A model generated the notes under the pieces. It saw only the letters and a program-made list of their open reading frames with translations, was not told the DNA's origin and made no database searches. This document shows positions 31,928-42,984 of a stretch of DNA of 64,000 nucleotides, one piece after another. The position numbers and the translations under genes are program-made. The first letter of the stretch is position 1. Each line of letters starts with the position of its first letter. Origin of the DNA: Eonycteris spelaea (Eukaryota; Chordata; Mammalia; Chiroptera; Pteropodidae); NCBI GenBank assembly GCA_003508835.1, contig PUFA01000210.1:2236501-2300500 (forward strand), given 5' to 3'.

Positions 31928-32152
31928 TAGCAGTCCCCAATATCTTTGGCACCAGGGACCAGTGCTCCTATGAGAGTCTAATGCCTGATTATTTGAGGTG
32001 GAGCTGAGGCAGTGATGCTAGTGCTGGGGAGCAGCTGCAAATACAGATGAAGCTTCGCTAGCTAGCATGCTGCTCACTTCCTGCTGTGTGGCCCTTTTTC
32101 TAACAGGCCACAGACCAGTATCAGTCCATGGCCTGGGGGTTGAGGACCCCTG
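31928..32152 (-). mobile_element. Non-autonomous hAT transposon with exact 8-bp target duplication
   Basis: 225 bp. The left end is TAGCAGTCCCCAA and the right end is the complement of CAGGGGTCCTCAA. The element is flanked by identical CCATAGAA octamers at 31920-31927 and 32153-32160, the hallmark of hAT integration. Internal 'tatgagagtctaatgcctgatta' and 'gaagcttcgctagc' match, in reverse, the family seen at 7079. It carries no transposase. Family name uncertain. Confidence 0.92.
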
Positions 32153-32337
32153 CCATAGAAGACTGGAGTAGTGTGTAAGGTTCCAAGGTTTAGGTGCCCC
32201 TTTCCCAGGTGGGTGAGGGTGCTAGTGAGGGAAGAATGAACCGGTGGAAGGAGAAGAAGGGCAGCTAACGTATTCGTTGTGTATTGTTTCAGACATATTA
32301 GTTACTTTCAACTTTCATAACAAAACCACAATATAAA

Positions 32338-32348
32338 ATGATGATGAC

Positions 32349-32386
<38 letters not shown>
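32338..32386. repeat. (ATG)n microsatellite
   Basis: About 16 ATG/GAT units with one ATGACG interruption near the left end. Confidence 0.97.
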
Positions 32387-32387
<1 letters not shown>

Positions 32388-32389
32388 AC

Positions 32390-32600
32390 AGCGTCTACCA
32401 TTTGCTGAGCTTCAATGAGACCCAAGATGCTATACTAAATCAAATTTCCCTATGTGATCTATTTATTTTCTGTTATTTAATTTAATCTTCACAAAAGCCC
32501 TATCAGGTAGGTGTTATTGATCCCATTTTATAGACAAGGAAATTAAGCTGCAAGTGATTAAGTAGGTGTCTTAGGGCTGTTCAGCTCATAAGATAAAAAA
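32390..32600 (-). repeat. MIR SINE, antisense
   Basis: 'catttgctgagcttcaatgagacc', 'tatttaatttaatcttcacaaaagccctatcaggtaggtgttattgatcccattttatagacaaggaaattaagctgcaagtgatt' is a clear reversed MIR. Confidence 0.9.
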
Positions 32601-32604
32601 TAAG

Positions 32605-34510
32605 GATTACAGATGCATAGGCTGGCACATCTGGGAGGTGAAACTCAAAAGTGAAGAACTTATTCCAAAAATGAGCAAAAGGCCTCAGTCTTCCCTCTGT
32701 AAGGGGAGAATCTGGTCTTGTGAATTCTTCCCTGCTTGCACAAGGAGAAATGGTCCATTATCAGGACCGGGAACAGCAGACTGCCCTGCTGAGAGGAGAT
32801 AACTCTATAAACAGCCACAGGGTGAAGTAACTCAGCAAAAATATAATGAAGCCTCTTCTCCGAGGCTACGCTGGGAAGCCCTGCTCTGCTAACCTTTCTG
32901 ACGAGTGCTTGCTGATAACTATGTATTACTGTGCAGAATCACAGCCAGTAATTACTAGACAGGGATTTAGTCTGCAAGGTGAGATGAGACAGATTGGAGC
33001 TGGTGTGCTTTGGTTCCCTCTCCCAGCGATAATGTCTGGGGACAGAGGATGGCAGATCCCTTTGGACCTAGAGGAAGGGATGAAATTTGGAATTCTAGAG
33101 GCCTGGTGCCCCTGATAGTAGAGAAGTCAAAAACGACTCCCTCCAGTACTAAAACCAGCATATTCGAAATGCTTTTACAAAATGACAGTGGGAAGATATT
33201 AGAAAAATTCAATCTAATTGCTCTGCTGCTTCATTAAAACAGAACCATTCTGAAGGCCCCAGGCCCAGAACTTCAGCTCACCTTATGATAATGCCCTACT
33301 TTGGATACTTGATAGGTCATTTTCATTTTAAGTTTTGTTTTCATTTTTGTTCTCATTTTGGCTCTTATTGCCTGAACCTCGCTGTGTTTCGTTTTGTGGC
33401 TACTGCTATTTTGGGTCTGTGAAGTCATTTCTTTTCCTAAGTGAGGAAGTGTGTCAGACAGAAGCTCCAGCATCTCCCCCAGTGGATGAGACATGCAAAC
33501 CTACATCCCTTCTCCCCACTTTGCTTTCCAGGAGGCAGCTGAACTGATTTCCTGTTGAGGATATGCTAGTTTAGGGTAATGTCTTTGTGTTGGGCTTTGG
33601 GGCCACATAGCTGAGTTTCTGAATAGATATATCCGGACTCCTCCTGACTCCTGCCCAGGAGACAAGGAGGCACCCTGGGGGGCATGCAGCACATAGCTTG
33701 AGAGTGGGGGTGCTCTGCACTTGGTCCTAAACATCTCTGCTGTGACAGCACAGCCAAATTGCCTCAGAAACCTCTAGAGTCCTCCTGTCTGGGCAGCGGC
33801 TGGTCCTTCCTGGAGAGGACCAGGTCTTCCCTTGCCCCTAAAGACAGCTCTCAATTAGTGTCCCCCCAACAGTACATCCATTCTGACCTCAGGCCCTGCA
33901 GACACACGCTAGGCATCAGGCAAGCCGGCTCATCTCTCTCTCCTCCTTCCTGTTCCAGCTATAATTGGGAAAATGCCTTTCTGTCTTAAAAATGCATGGG
34001 CACAGAAGATGAATGGGACTGAGGCTTAAATTCACTATTACAATTCTACTCAACCCTGATGTTTATTTTCCACGGAAACTAAATAATGGATCTAAACTGT
34101 TTGCTATTACTTTAAGGAGCTGCTGATGCATCATAGAAATCTTTCAAAACATTCTCTTTAGATTCATGATTCTGCTTCAAATATAGCTGTTTAATCCCCT
34201 TCTCCTCTTCCTTTATTTTTCCCCAAAACTTTTGCAAGGGAAAAGAACTTTGCTTGGCCAGAAGTTCTGGCCATAGTTTTTCTTTATCCCAAGCTGGAGT
34301 CACTGGGTTTGGGCTTAGGCCTTGTCAAGATGCCAGGGCATGGACTTCATAGCCACCAGTCCCATTCCTAATTCTGCATACTTGAGTGCTCTGCAAGCAC
34401 CTATTTCTTTCCTTAACAACCTCCCTCAACACGTGAGTATGGAGAAGAGACTGAGCCAACGTTAAAAAGAAATTTAATGACAGGGTTGAAATTCTTATTG
34501 CTCAATTTCA
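32605..34510. other. Unclassified, repeat-poor non-coding stretch
   Basis: No repeat recognised. Many overlapping frames of 60-89 codons on both strands reflect a low stop density around 32850-33990. They do not form a coherent gene. 34010-34210 is AT-rich with ordered TF-like sites. Confidence 0.45.
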
Positions 34511-34517
34511 CTTTTAA

Positions 34518-34542
34518 GTTGTTTGTTTGTTTGTTTGTTTGT
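34518..34542. repeat. (GTTT)n microsatellite
   Basis: Six GTTT units. Confidence 0.9.
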
Positions 34543-34619
34543 AATTCTTATTACTTTGGGTTTAACTGTTCAACCATGAAGCCAAGAATTGATACACCAA
34601 AGAAAAAAATATTGAATTT

Positions 34620-34800
34620 ATTAAAGGTTCATTTCATAATTGTTTAATCACATAATGTTAGCGTTGGTAGGGAACTTATCGTTTATTGCAACTTCATCTT
34701 GTAACAGGTAAAGAAACTAAGATTAGAAAAGGAAGGGTTCAAGTGTATGCCTAGCTCAGGGTCACCTGAGTACAAGGTGATAGGACCAAGCCTGGGACTG
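34620..34800 (-). repeat. MIR-like SINE, antisense, weak
   Basis: 'ttatcgtttattgcaacttcatcttgtaacaggtaaagaaactaagattagaaaagg' resembles the reversed MIR core. The rest is eroded. Confidence 0.4.
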
Positions 34801-35099
34801 AGACATCTCGGCCTAGTCCTCTTGCTTCCCCTTTCCCTGGACTCATACTTTCCGCAAGAAATGGCAATTCAGTGGGTATACTTGGCAGTTTGTGTTGTAC
34901 ATCTGTGCAAAGAACCTTCCTTTGGAGTGTACCACACAGGTTCTAATGACCATAGCACATTCAGAAGATGTGGTCTCTGCCTCCTGGAGATCAGAAAGTG
35001 AGGGTCCACTAGAACTCACCCTGTTTCTCCTCCACTCTCTAAAGCGGTGCTTCTTTTCCAGGAATTTCCATTCTAGACTCCAGGGAACATTTTAAAAAA

Positions 35100-35765
35100 T
35101 ATCCACTCCCAATAGTCTGGAGGTTTCTCAAAAAAAAAAAAAAGGATATACCTTTGATCCAGCAATTGCACTTCTGGGAATCTATTCAGAAAAACAAAAA
35201 TAATTTGTAAAGATTATGCACCCCTATATTCATGGCAGCACAATTTACAATAGCCAAGATATGAACCAACCTAAATGTCCATCAATAGATATTGGATAAA
35301 GAAGTTTTGGTTCATATATACAATGGAATACTACTCAGCCATTAAAAAAATGTAATCCTACCATGCAATGGCATGGATGAACCTAGAGGTTATTATGTTG
35401 CATGAAATAATTCAGAAAGAGAAAGATAAATACCATATGATTTCTCTTATATGCAGAATCTGAGGAACAAAAAGAACAAACTAATCAAAAACAGACTCAC
35501 AAATATAGTGGACAATCTGGTGATGGACAGAGGAGATGGGGCCTGAGGTTCTGGGAGAATGTGGTGAAGGGTTAAAGAAGTACAAATTAGTAGTTGATAG
35601 ATGGTCATGGGGACAGGGAGCATGGCATAAGGAATGCAGTTAGCATTAATATGGCTATGTGGAGGGCCAGAGCAGAAATTTAGGGGGGTTGTTTTATAAA
35701 CTACATAAATGTCTAACCAATATACTGTATATTTGACACTAATAAAATAAAATTAAATAAATTTT
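35100..35765 (+). mobile_element. LINE-1 3' end, sense
   Basis: Starts 'tctggaggtttctcaaaaa' and continues through 'atacctttgatccagcaattgcacttctggg', 'cagcacaatttacaatagccaagatatgaaccaacctaaatgtccatcaatagat' and 'acaatggaatactactcagccattaaa'. It ends with a 3' UTR and an AATAAAATAAA-rich tail (35740-35760). The copy is 5'-truncated at about 665 bp. Stops and indels break the ORF2-proximal part, so it cannot move. It is moderately diverged and younger than the L1M pieces. Confidence 0.92.
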
Positions 35766-35769
35766 GCAG

Positions 35770-37140
35770 GGAAGTCTAAAGTATGTGCATTTTGCATAAC
35801 CTCCACCTGGGAACTTGAAGAAGCTCATTGTTAAGAGTCTCAGCTCTAAATCATCCTGATAACTGACAAGAATGGTTGTAGAAAGGAATAAAGTCTGATT
35901 CAAGGAAGGGAGGTGGATAGAGGATTTTCTGTAGGGAGTCCAGAGGAAATCTCTTTTCCTAATCTAACCTGGGAAATAACTTGCGTGTGTCTGTTTGTAG
36001 GAATGCAGGACCACCAAGTCAATATGAAAAGTCATCTATTCCAGCTAGTTCCATCTCTTGGCCCTCAGGACTTCCAGAAGGAATAACAAGTGAAGACTGG
36101 TCATGAGGTGCTCGGGTCCTCCCAAACCATGAGGCATAATGCTTTGATTAATGTCAAGAGGTGAGACTTAAAGCATCCTCCTTTATTCTCTATTTGTTAT
36201 TCCTGTTCTAACATTGACAGATAAACCTGAATTGGGAGATAGCCCTTGACCCTCAGGGATGGTCAGCATGAGTCAAAAGCCATTTTCAGTTTCTAACCTC
36301 TAGGATGAGGCTTTCTCGCAGAGAATGGTGGAATCTCACCTAATTTGCTCCTGATCTGGTCCACAGGTCCGCTGTTATGAGACTCCAGTTCAGCTTCTGA
36401 ATAACTAGGATGGAGCAAGCTTCTCTCCTGAAAGCCTAATCATACAGTGTGGCAGGCTCTGACCTGCAAGAACACAGGTGAGGAGACACCGAAGGGCACT
36501 GAGCAGACACGCGGCTCACAGGCTACTGCAGCGAGCATCCTTGGCACATCAGTTCTGATCTCTGCCCTATGTGTCCCTGCGAGCCATCCTGTCAGTCTCC
36601 GATTTGGGCTGGCAGTAGATGTGAGAGGGAAGAGGAGGCAGAAGAGGCACTGCAGCAGAAGAAAGCTAGAGAAGCATCTGGAAATAGAGGTTGTTTCCAG
36701 CTGTGAATCAGCAGTTCTCTCTTGGTCTCAGTGAGGGAGGGCCTCTGCTCTCCTAGCTGTAGAAAGCAGCTGGGTTCAGAACAGACTTTGCTTCAGCCCA
36801 GGTGTCATTGGAGGAGGCAGGAACGTTTGAACTGGGGCTTCCCCTGGAGGAAAAAACACTAACAGAACAATCACAGCCTTATTTTCTGGACCAGGCATTT
36901 TCTTATGGAATAAAGATTGGTGGGCTGTGGCCATGCTTGACGACCAGATACGCATTGGCTGGCTAGTTTTAAATTGAATTTAACATGCTTTGTGTGGAGC
37001 ATGCATGCACTTTCCAGTTGGCCCCAGTCCCCAGCTTTCTTTTATATTGTACCCAGTTGGTTTACTTTTTATATCATTGTCCTTTATATTATGAACCCTA
37101 TTGCCATTTGAGTTTTCTGACTCTCTTATTATTATTTGTG
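35770..37140. other. Unclassified non-coding sequence
   Basis: No repeat, exon or RNA recognised. The 95-codon plus-strand frame at 36447 is unsupported. Confidence 0.45.
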
Positions 37141-37149
37141 AATCCATAC

Positions 37150-37315
37150 AAGAAATGCAGAGGAAGACACCGTTATTATTCTCCCTTTTACAGGTGAAGA
37201 AGTTTAGGCTACGAGAGAACACGTTTTGGCTGAGGTCTCCCAGCTAGTGTCAGTGGCAGGACTCTAGCTCCTGAGACTCAAAAGCATTTACTCTCCCACA
37301 CATTATAGCCTCTGG
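37150..37315 (-). repeat. MIR SINE, antisense
   Basis: 'gttattattctcccttttacaggtgaagaagtttaggctacgagagaac' and 'cagctagtgtcagtggcaggactctagctcctgagactcaaaagc' follow the reversed MIR order. Confidence 0.8.
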
Positions 37316-37375
37316 GAATCTGTTGCCTACTCCCACCCCAATGTCCAACCTCTCTTTGCCTTGGCCCTCTTCTAC

Positions 37376-37438
37376 AACACACACACACACACATACACAC
37401 ACACATGCACGCACACAAACATGTACACACGCACACAG
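37376..37438. repeat. Imperfect (CA)n microsatellite
   Basis: CA units with T, G and A interruptions over about 60 bases. Confidence 0.9.
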
Positions 37439-37545
37439 GCTGTGTTGGCATCCTTAAACCCAGAGATACCCTAGTACATTTCTCTTCCTCTTGCTTTGGC
37501 CCAAAGCTGACTCTGACACAAAGGGGTGCCAGATTTACACTTCAG

Positions 37546-37668
37546 TAATGATTAGTGTTGTTGAGCATCTTTTTATACACCTATTGGCCATTTTTATGTT
37601 TCTTTGGAAAAATGTTTATTTAATTTCTTTGCCCATTTAAAATTTTTTGTTTGTTTGTTTGTTTGTCC
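37546..37668 (-). mobile_element. LINE-1 fragment, antisense
   Basis: 'gattagtgttgttgagcatctttttatacacctattggccatttttatgtttctttggaaaaatg' is the diagnostic reversed L1 3' segment. It ends in a GTTT tetranucleotide run at 37646-37666. Confidence 0.85.
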
Positions 37669-37679
37669 TTGAGTTGCAG

Positions 37680-38665
37680 GGATTCCTTTGAACTCAAGAA
37701 GCAAAGAAGAATGATGGCTACGTGGCAGAGAAATGGGGGTTTGCTGCTCCATGAGTACAAAGTTTCAGTTCTGTAAGATGAATAAGTTCCAGGACTTTTT
37801 CTACAACATTGTACCTATGGTTAAAAATATTAATTTTACACTTAAAAATTTCTAAGGAAAGAGATCTCAAGTTAAGTTTTCTTGTCATAATTTAAAAAGA
37901 AGAAGAAACTACAGGAGAAGATGGTCACAATAGGAGGGTGTCACATGGAATTAACATGGCATTTGTATTTTAGTATCCTCAGCAAAGCAGCAGAAACCTA
38001 GAATTGTTTGAATTGGAATATATATGCCCTTTACCCCTCTTAATCTTGTTACCAGAGATTGAACCAGCCCTAGTGTTGAAATTTTTTTCTGAAAGAAGTC
38101 AGAGTTTCAAGTTTAGCAACAGCTGGATTTGCATTAATGCCATTAGGCAATGGCATTGTGAGGGTGCACAATTTCTGGGGATGTTGTTTATGATTTAAAA
38201 ATCCTCCTCGATTAAAATGCATATGCTTCTTCTTCTGGCAACCCACCTCACTGGGATCTGTGACAACCAGGGGGGGTCACGTGGCAGCAGGAAACGCACA
38301 GTTCTGGCTGATGGAAATTGCTGGCTTTGCCTTCTACCGAGCAAAAAGCTGTTGGGCCCAAATTACTTTCTTCACAAGTATGAACAGTGAGCCTGTCATC
38401 CTGACCCTTCAGGCTAACGTAGCTCAAAGGTCTAACCTTCCTTATCACCCCTGCAAAGTGTTTTTGTGATGAAAAAAGAAAGTGTGTTTACTTCCCTTTG
38501 AGAGTCATTTTTTCCCCATATTGAAGGCCAGGGGTCATTTTCGGGATAGCAGTGAAGCTTGGGGAGGATTAATGGCCACTGGGATGAGGTCTGCCAGGGT
38601 ACTGGGAAAGGTTTCACGTGCAACTGGTTCAGGCCCAGAAGAAGGTGTTGCCCTCTTGTCCCTGT
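37680..38665. other. Unclassified non-coding sequence
   Basis: No repeat or gene recognised. Opposing frames at 38248-38694 are mutually exclusive and unsupported. Confidence 0.45.
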
Positions 38666-38669
38666 GGAT

Positions 38670-39088
38670 GAATTTATTTATCTATTTTTATTAAATTCAT
38701 TGGGGTGACATTAGCTAATAAAATTATATAGGTTTCAAGTATATAATTCAATAATAGGTCATATGTATGCGTGTTCATCACCCCAAATCAAATCTCCTTC
38801 TTTCACCATATATTTGATCCTCTCTGCCCTTATCAACCTCCCCTCTTCTCCCTTTCCCTCTAGTAACCACTAAACTGTTGTCTGTGTCTATGAGTTTTTG
38901 TTTGTTTGACTTGTTCGTTTGCTGCTCTCAGTTTTATATTCCACATATGAGTGAAATCCTATGGTTCTCGACTTTTCTGTCTGACTTATCTTCTTAGCAT
39001 GATAATCTCAGGATCCATCTATTGTGTCACAAATGGCAATATTTCATCTTTTCTCATGGCCGAATAATATTCCACTGTATTATGTACT
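38670..39088 (-). mobile_element. LINE-1 3' UTR, antisense, lineage-informative
   Basis: 'tttttattaaattcattggggtgacattagctaataaaattatataggtttcaag' is the reversed L1 3' terminus. It is followed by 'caccccaaatcaaatctcc', 'tagtaaccactaaactgttgtctgtgtctatgagtttttgtttg', 'cccacatatgagtgaaatc'-type sequence and 'gccgaataatattccactgtat'. The 'ttggggtgacattgg/agct/ttaataaaattatat' type recalls bat L1s. It is truncated at about 39088 and non-functional. Confidence 0.9.
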
Positions 39089-39094
39089 GAACCT

Positions 39095-39835
39095 TCTGGA
39101 TGGAGTCATTTTGAGGGGCTTATGCACAGGTGACATTACATAGAAACATCATTTCATGACAAAGTCCAAAGCTCAGGATATATTTTCTGACAAGTCTCAC
39201 ATCCAAACCACCCCTGATTTTCTCTTGCCCTGACTTAAATTTTGGACTGCTCCCTCACGCATTCTTGGCTTGGTGATTCTTGCACATGGGAGTGAGAACA
39301 GTAATGTGTCCCCCTTAAATATCTGAGGTGGCAATACTGATGGCTTCCCAAGTGCTCCAGAATTTTCCTGCCTGACCCGGGTCTGGTTGATGGCTCCTTA
39401 TAGACACTGACTATACCCAGAAGAGGAGCTAAATGAGGTTGTACACTGAGGGTCAAGAAGGAAGGGGCAGGAGGAAATGGCACTAGAAACAGTGATTGAC
39501 AAATGGTCATGTGAAAGGACTGAATTTCCTTGACAGGATGTGAAAGTGAAGACCAGGAATCAGAAACAAGTTGGTGCCAAGGAGTTGACCTAAGAGTTGG
39601 GTGGTTTGTAAGAGAAGCCAAGGTCGAGAACAAAAATTTCTATTTTGGAATTGGAAATTCCCCAAATTTCCAAATTATTTTGACTATTTCCAAAAATAAG
39701 TTCTGATTAAACAGAATTATGATTGGACTGGAGATAATGGAAGGATATGCTTATTTGGAGTTTAGACTGGGATCTGATGGGCAGCATGCTGTAGCATAGC
39801 TGCCACCCATATGATGTGACTACCACTTCTCTCTA
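39095..39835. other. Unclassified non-coding sequence
   Basis: A 132-codon minus-strand frame (39235-39633) spans part of this block. It shows no domain, signal peptide or splice support and has an irregular composition. Some purine-rich parts may be very old L2. Confidence 0.4.
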
Positions 39836-39839
39836 TATA

Positions 39840-40240
39840 CTTTTTCTTATCTGCTCCAGCCATATGGGGCCACACTCTACCTCAACCACCATCAGCAATT
39901 CACATCCTCTGTTCTCTTTTCCTAGAATAGTCTAACTCTAACCTCATCATGTGGCTTTTTAACATCTCTTCATTTCAGGCACTGGCCTAAGTATCACCTC
40001 CTGTAGGAAGCCTTTCATGATCGCCATTCCCTTTTCATTGTTGGCTACATGTTTTCTCCATGTTGGTTATTAGCTCCTGTTGGTTATTCCAGCACTCGTC
40101 ACATCTATCTACAATTGCTTATTCATTGTTATTCTCCCCCAATAGCCTGGAAGGGCCAAGAAAGCTAGGGGCCATGTCAGTATTGATTCTAGCCCCTCTA
40201 AAGCCTAGCAAAGTGCTTACCATCAGTAAACTGAAAACAA
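39840..40240 (+). repeat. L2 LINE 3' end, sense
   Basis: 'ctgctccagccatatggggccac', 'aacatctcttcatttcaggcactggcctaagtatcacctcctgtaggaagcctttcatgatcgcc' and 'gggccaagaaagctaggggccatgtcagtattg' follow the L2 3' end, ending 'gcctagcaaagtgcttaccatcagtaaactg'. Confidence 0.85.
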
Positions 40241-40374
40241 AATTTTATTAACTCTTATAAGGTACTTTCTTTCCCACCCTGAAGAGAATGCCAAATATAA
40301 TTTCTGACAAGAAATATCGAGTTTAGCACTACAAATAATCATTCTGTTGTCCAAAGGAGTTAAGAGACAGTGAG

Positions 40375-40505
40375 CCCTTTGAGGGTAGAAGCTGTGTGTT
40401 CTATTTCACCTTTCTCCCTCCCTCCATAGGCTATCTCCTTCCGCAAAGTCCAGCACAGTGCTGAACCTACAGCAGATCCTCAATAAAAAAGTGTTATTTG
40501 ATGGC
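40375..40505 (+). repeat. L2 LINE 3' terminus, sense
   Basis: 'gagccctttgagggtagaagctgtgtgttctatttcacctttct' and 'agtccagcacagtgctgaacctacagcagatcctcaataaaaaag' are a sense L2 terminus. Confidence 0.75.
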
Positions 40506-40799
40506 AGTAGTTAGCTCTCAGATAGAAGGTATTATCTCTGCTTTAAGAGAGAAAACAATTTGCTTCAAACTTGTCTGAGTGTTTGGAATCAGACAAGAGT
40601 CCTTTTTAAATTGGGAAAATGGGACTTTAATAGGTCGTGCCCTCTTTCCTTCCCTACAGAAGATGAAGCAGGCATTTCATTCAGTTGGAGATGTGTGTCT
40701 GCAGCAAATAACCCTTGGGATTTGAGAGGGATTATCTGGCCACTGGAGGGCTCTTACATTTTTCCATGTAATGTAATTGAAACCTATTCAGGATGACTA

Positions 40800-41075
40800 A
40801 ATAATTAATGCCACATTGTACGAAGTGTGCTCCCAAGTTCCTATGACAATTTTTTAAAATGCAGAATTTCAAGAAGACCAGACTTAATTTACTGTGTGTT
40901 TTGCTTCTTCAACAAAAATATGTGATGAATAATTTCCCCACATCATGGCTTTACATTTCCCCGTAAATAGGGCATCTGTTAACATGGATTATTATGTATG
41001 CGATGCTAACATGATTAGGCTCAAACACTCACCCAAAAAGCTAATTTTAAAAAAGGAATGACTCATGAAAAAGTG
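40800..41075. promoter_or_regulatory. Candidate conserved non-coding regulatory block
   Basis: Repeat-free, AT-rich and of high complexity, with many short developmental-type cores: AATAATTAATGCC, ACTTAATTTA, TGATGAATAATTTCC, CATGGATTATTATG, TGATTAGG and AAAAGCTAATTTTA. This is unlike the decayed transposons around it. The call rests on composition only. Confidence 0.35.
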
Positions 41076-41164
41076 AGAATGAGAATCAAGGAAGAAAAAA
41101 CATTAAGGAAAAACCTATAAGGGTAGGAAGTTAGGAAGAAGTAAGCTTGGTATTTTGGAGCTAG

Positions 41165-41370
41165 AGGATGAGCGCTATTTATTCAACAATATTTATCATC
41201 AACCTACCTTGTGTCAAGCACTATGCTAACTACTGAGTATACAAACAACAGCTGATAATAATAACAATAGCAGAGAGCCCATTGAAGGCCAGGACTTTGC
41301 CTTGTTGAGTACTAATCCTAGAAGCCTGGATCAAAGCCTGACCTGCAGTAAGTATGCAATAATGTTAAGT
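41165..41370. repeat. L2 LINE fragments
   Basis: 41165-41270 is a reversed L2 start ('tattcaacaatatttatcatcaacctaccttgtgtcaagcactatgctaactactgagtatacaaa'). 41285-41365 looks like a sense L2 terminus ('aaggccaggactttgccttgttgag...gcagtaagtatgcaataatg'). Confidence 0.65.
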
Positions 41371-41371
41371 A

Positions 41372-41615
41372 TGTAGGTAATGCTTACTGAACCCCGCATA
41401 TGTGTTTTAGATTATTGTAAGAACTTTACACGTTATTTTTAATTCTGATAATAATGTTGTAAGGTCAGTAGTAGTACTACCCTTATTTACAGATGAGGAA
41501 ACTGGGGCTCAGTGGAATTAATTAAGCTGCCTGAGGTGTCTAGAGATAAAATTAAAACCCAAATCTGTCTGACATCAAGTCTGATATTTACTTCCGATCA
41601 TTAAACTATACTCTA
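41372..41615 (-). repeat. MIR SINE, antisense
   Basis: 'gtaatgcttactgaaccccgcatatgtg', 'aatgttgtaaggtcagtagtagtactacccttatttacagatgaggaaactggggctcag' and 'aacccaaatctgtctgacatcaag' are a clear reversed MIR. Confidence 0.9.
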
Positions 41616-41944
41616 TAAAGATGATATTCTGCTGTCTGGGCGTTCACACCTAGGGCCAGAAATAAATGTGCGAGCAAGGAGCCAAAATAAAAGTAGCATA
41701 ATTGGAGAAAGATACTTCTGCTGTATCACTTGTCTGTTCAGAGAATTCTGGAAGAGCTTCACATAGGAGTTAAAATTTGATCTGGTTCATAAAGATAATG
41801 TGATGAGCCCCAGCTAATTCTCAAAAGCCATGTTGCATGGGTGAGATAGAAACCTCTGTTGTAATGGGCCTTTTGAAATTATTCAGTATTAAACAACAAC
41901 CTATCTTATTCTGACTGCTGCACCGCGATAAAAAGGCTTCTTTC

Positions 41945-42980
41945 AAAGTATAATAAAGAGAAGTTATACATACTTTTAACTTTTTTGAAGTATAATATAG
42001 ACATTGAAAAGTGCACATGGAGGAAAGTGCCCAGCTCAATGGATTTTCATAAACCGAATGTAGAACACGAAACAGAATTTTAACTGCATCTCCCTTAGAT
42101 TTTTAGGGATTCTTTAACAAATTATCAAAACCTGGGTGGCTTAAAACAACAGAAATTAATTCCCTCACAGTTCTGGAGGCCGGACGTCTGAAGTCAAGGT
42201 GGTGGCATGGCCAGCCTAGGCTTCCTCTGGAGGCTCTGAGGGAGAATCCTTCCCAGACCTGTCTCCTGCTTTCTGGTGTCTGTCAGCAATCCTTGCCATT
42301 TCCTGGTGTGTAGGTGCATAAGTCCAACCTCTGTCTTCATCTTCACGTGGCCCACCCTTCAGTGTGTTTCAAACATCCCTCTCCTTTCTCTTACAAGGAC
42401 ATCAGCCATTGAATTTAGGGCCACCCTAACCCAGGATGATTTTATCTTGAGGTCTTGAACTAAATTACATCTCCAGAAACCCTATTTCCAAAAAAGCTCA
42501 CGTTCACAAGTATCAGGAAAAAGGAGATAGACATACCTTTGTCTTTCCGGAGGCATGATTTAACCCATTATGTTCCCCTTTTGTTACACTTTCTCTAAGG
42601 TTAATTTTTTAACAGCTTTACCTATTTTTCTACTTTACATAAATAGAATCATATAGTTTTTACTATTTGTGTTTGGCTTTTTCATCTCAAAATTATATTT
42701 TTGAGATTCATTCATATTGCTGTATGTAGCTCTAGAAAATTTATTATCAATGCTGTATAGTATTTCCTTGTGTGAATATAACATAATTTATCCATTATAC
42801 TATTATGAGTATTTAGATTGCTTTCACTTAGGTGCTTTTATAAATAATGCTTCTAACATCTTTTTACATATTTTTATGCATATGAGTTTATGGGTGTATA
42901 TATTCAGTAGAGAAATTGCTAGGTCATGGAGTACATACATAATCAGCTTGAGTGGAACAACTGGCTTTCCAATGTAGTTA
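41945..42980 (-). mobile_element. Ancient L1M LINE, antisense, split by an MLT1-type LTR
   Basis: 41945-42085 ('ttttttgaagtataatatagacattgaaaagtgcacatgg...cagctcaatggattttcataaa') and 42590-42980 ('acataaatagaatcatatag', 'gagattcattcatattgctgtatgtagct', 'cataatttatccattatactattatgag', 'aaattgctaggtcatgg') are reversed L1M segments on either side of an inserted LTR. The copy is non-coding. Confidence 0.8.
42088..42585 (-). mobile_element. MLT1-type MaLR LTR, minus strand, inserted in L1M
   Basis: On the plus strand it reads as a reversed MaLR LTR: 'acaaattatcaaaacctgggtggcttaaaacaacagaaattaattccctcacagttctggagg' near the left, 'tcttacaaggacatcagccattgaatttagggccaccctaa' and 'aaattacatctccagaaaccctatttcc' in the middle, and 'gatttaacccattatg' at the right. 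About 500 bp, no internal sequence, so a solo LTR. Confidence 0.88.
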
Positions 42981-42984
42981 GACA

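Noticed and set aside
32338..32386. CRISPR-like or other regularly spaced repeat array
   Set aside because: All periodic tracts in the window are simple microsatellites without unique spacers, and the DNA is mammalian.
33780..33820. CTGGTCC...GGACCAG inverted repeat as a regulatory hairpin
   Set aside because: Arms of seven bases with a ten-base loop are expected often by chance in 64 kb.
36447..36734. 95-codon plus-strand frame as an exon
   Set aside because: It has no recognisable domain and no convincing acceptor or donor pair. The frame is typical of chance.
39235..39633. 132-codon minus-strand open frame
   Set aside because: Not recognised as any protein family, no splice signals I could support, and composition like the surrounding non-coding DNA. 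Left as unclassified.
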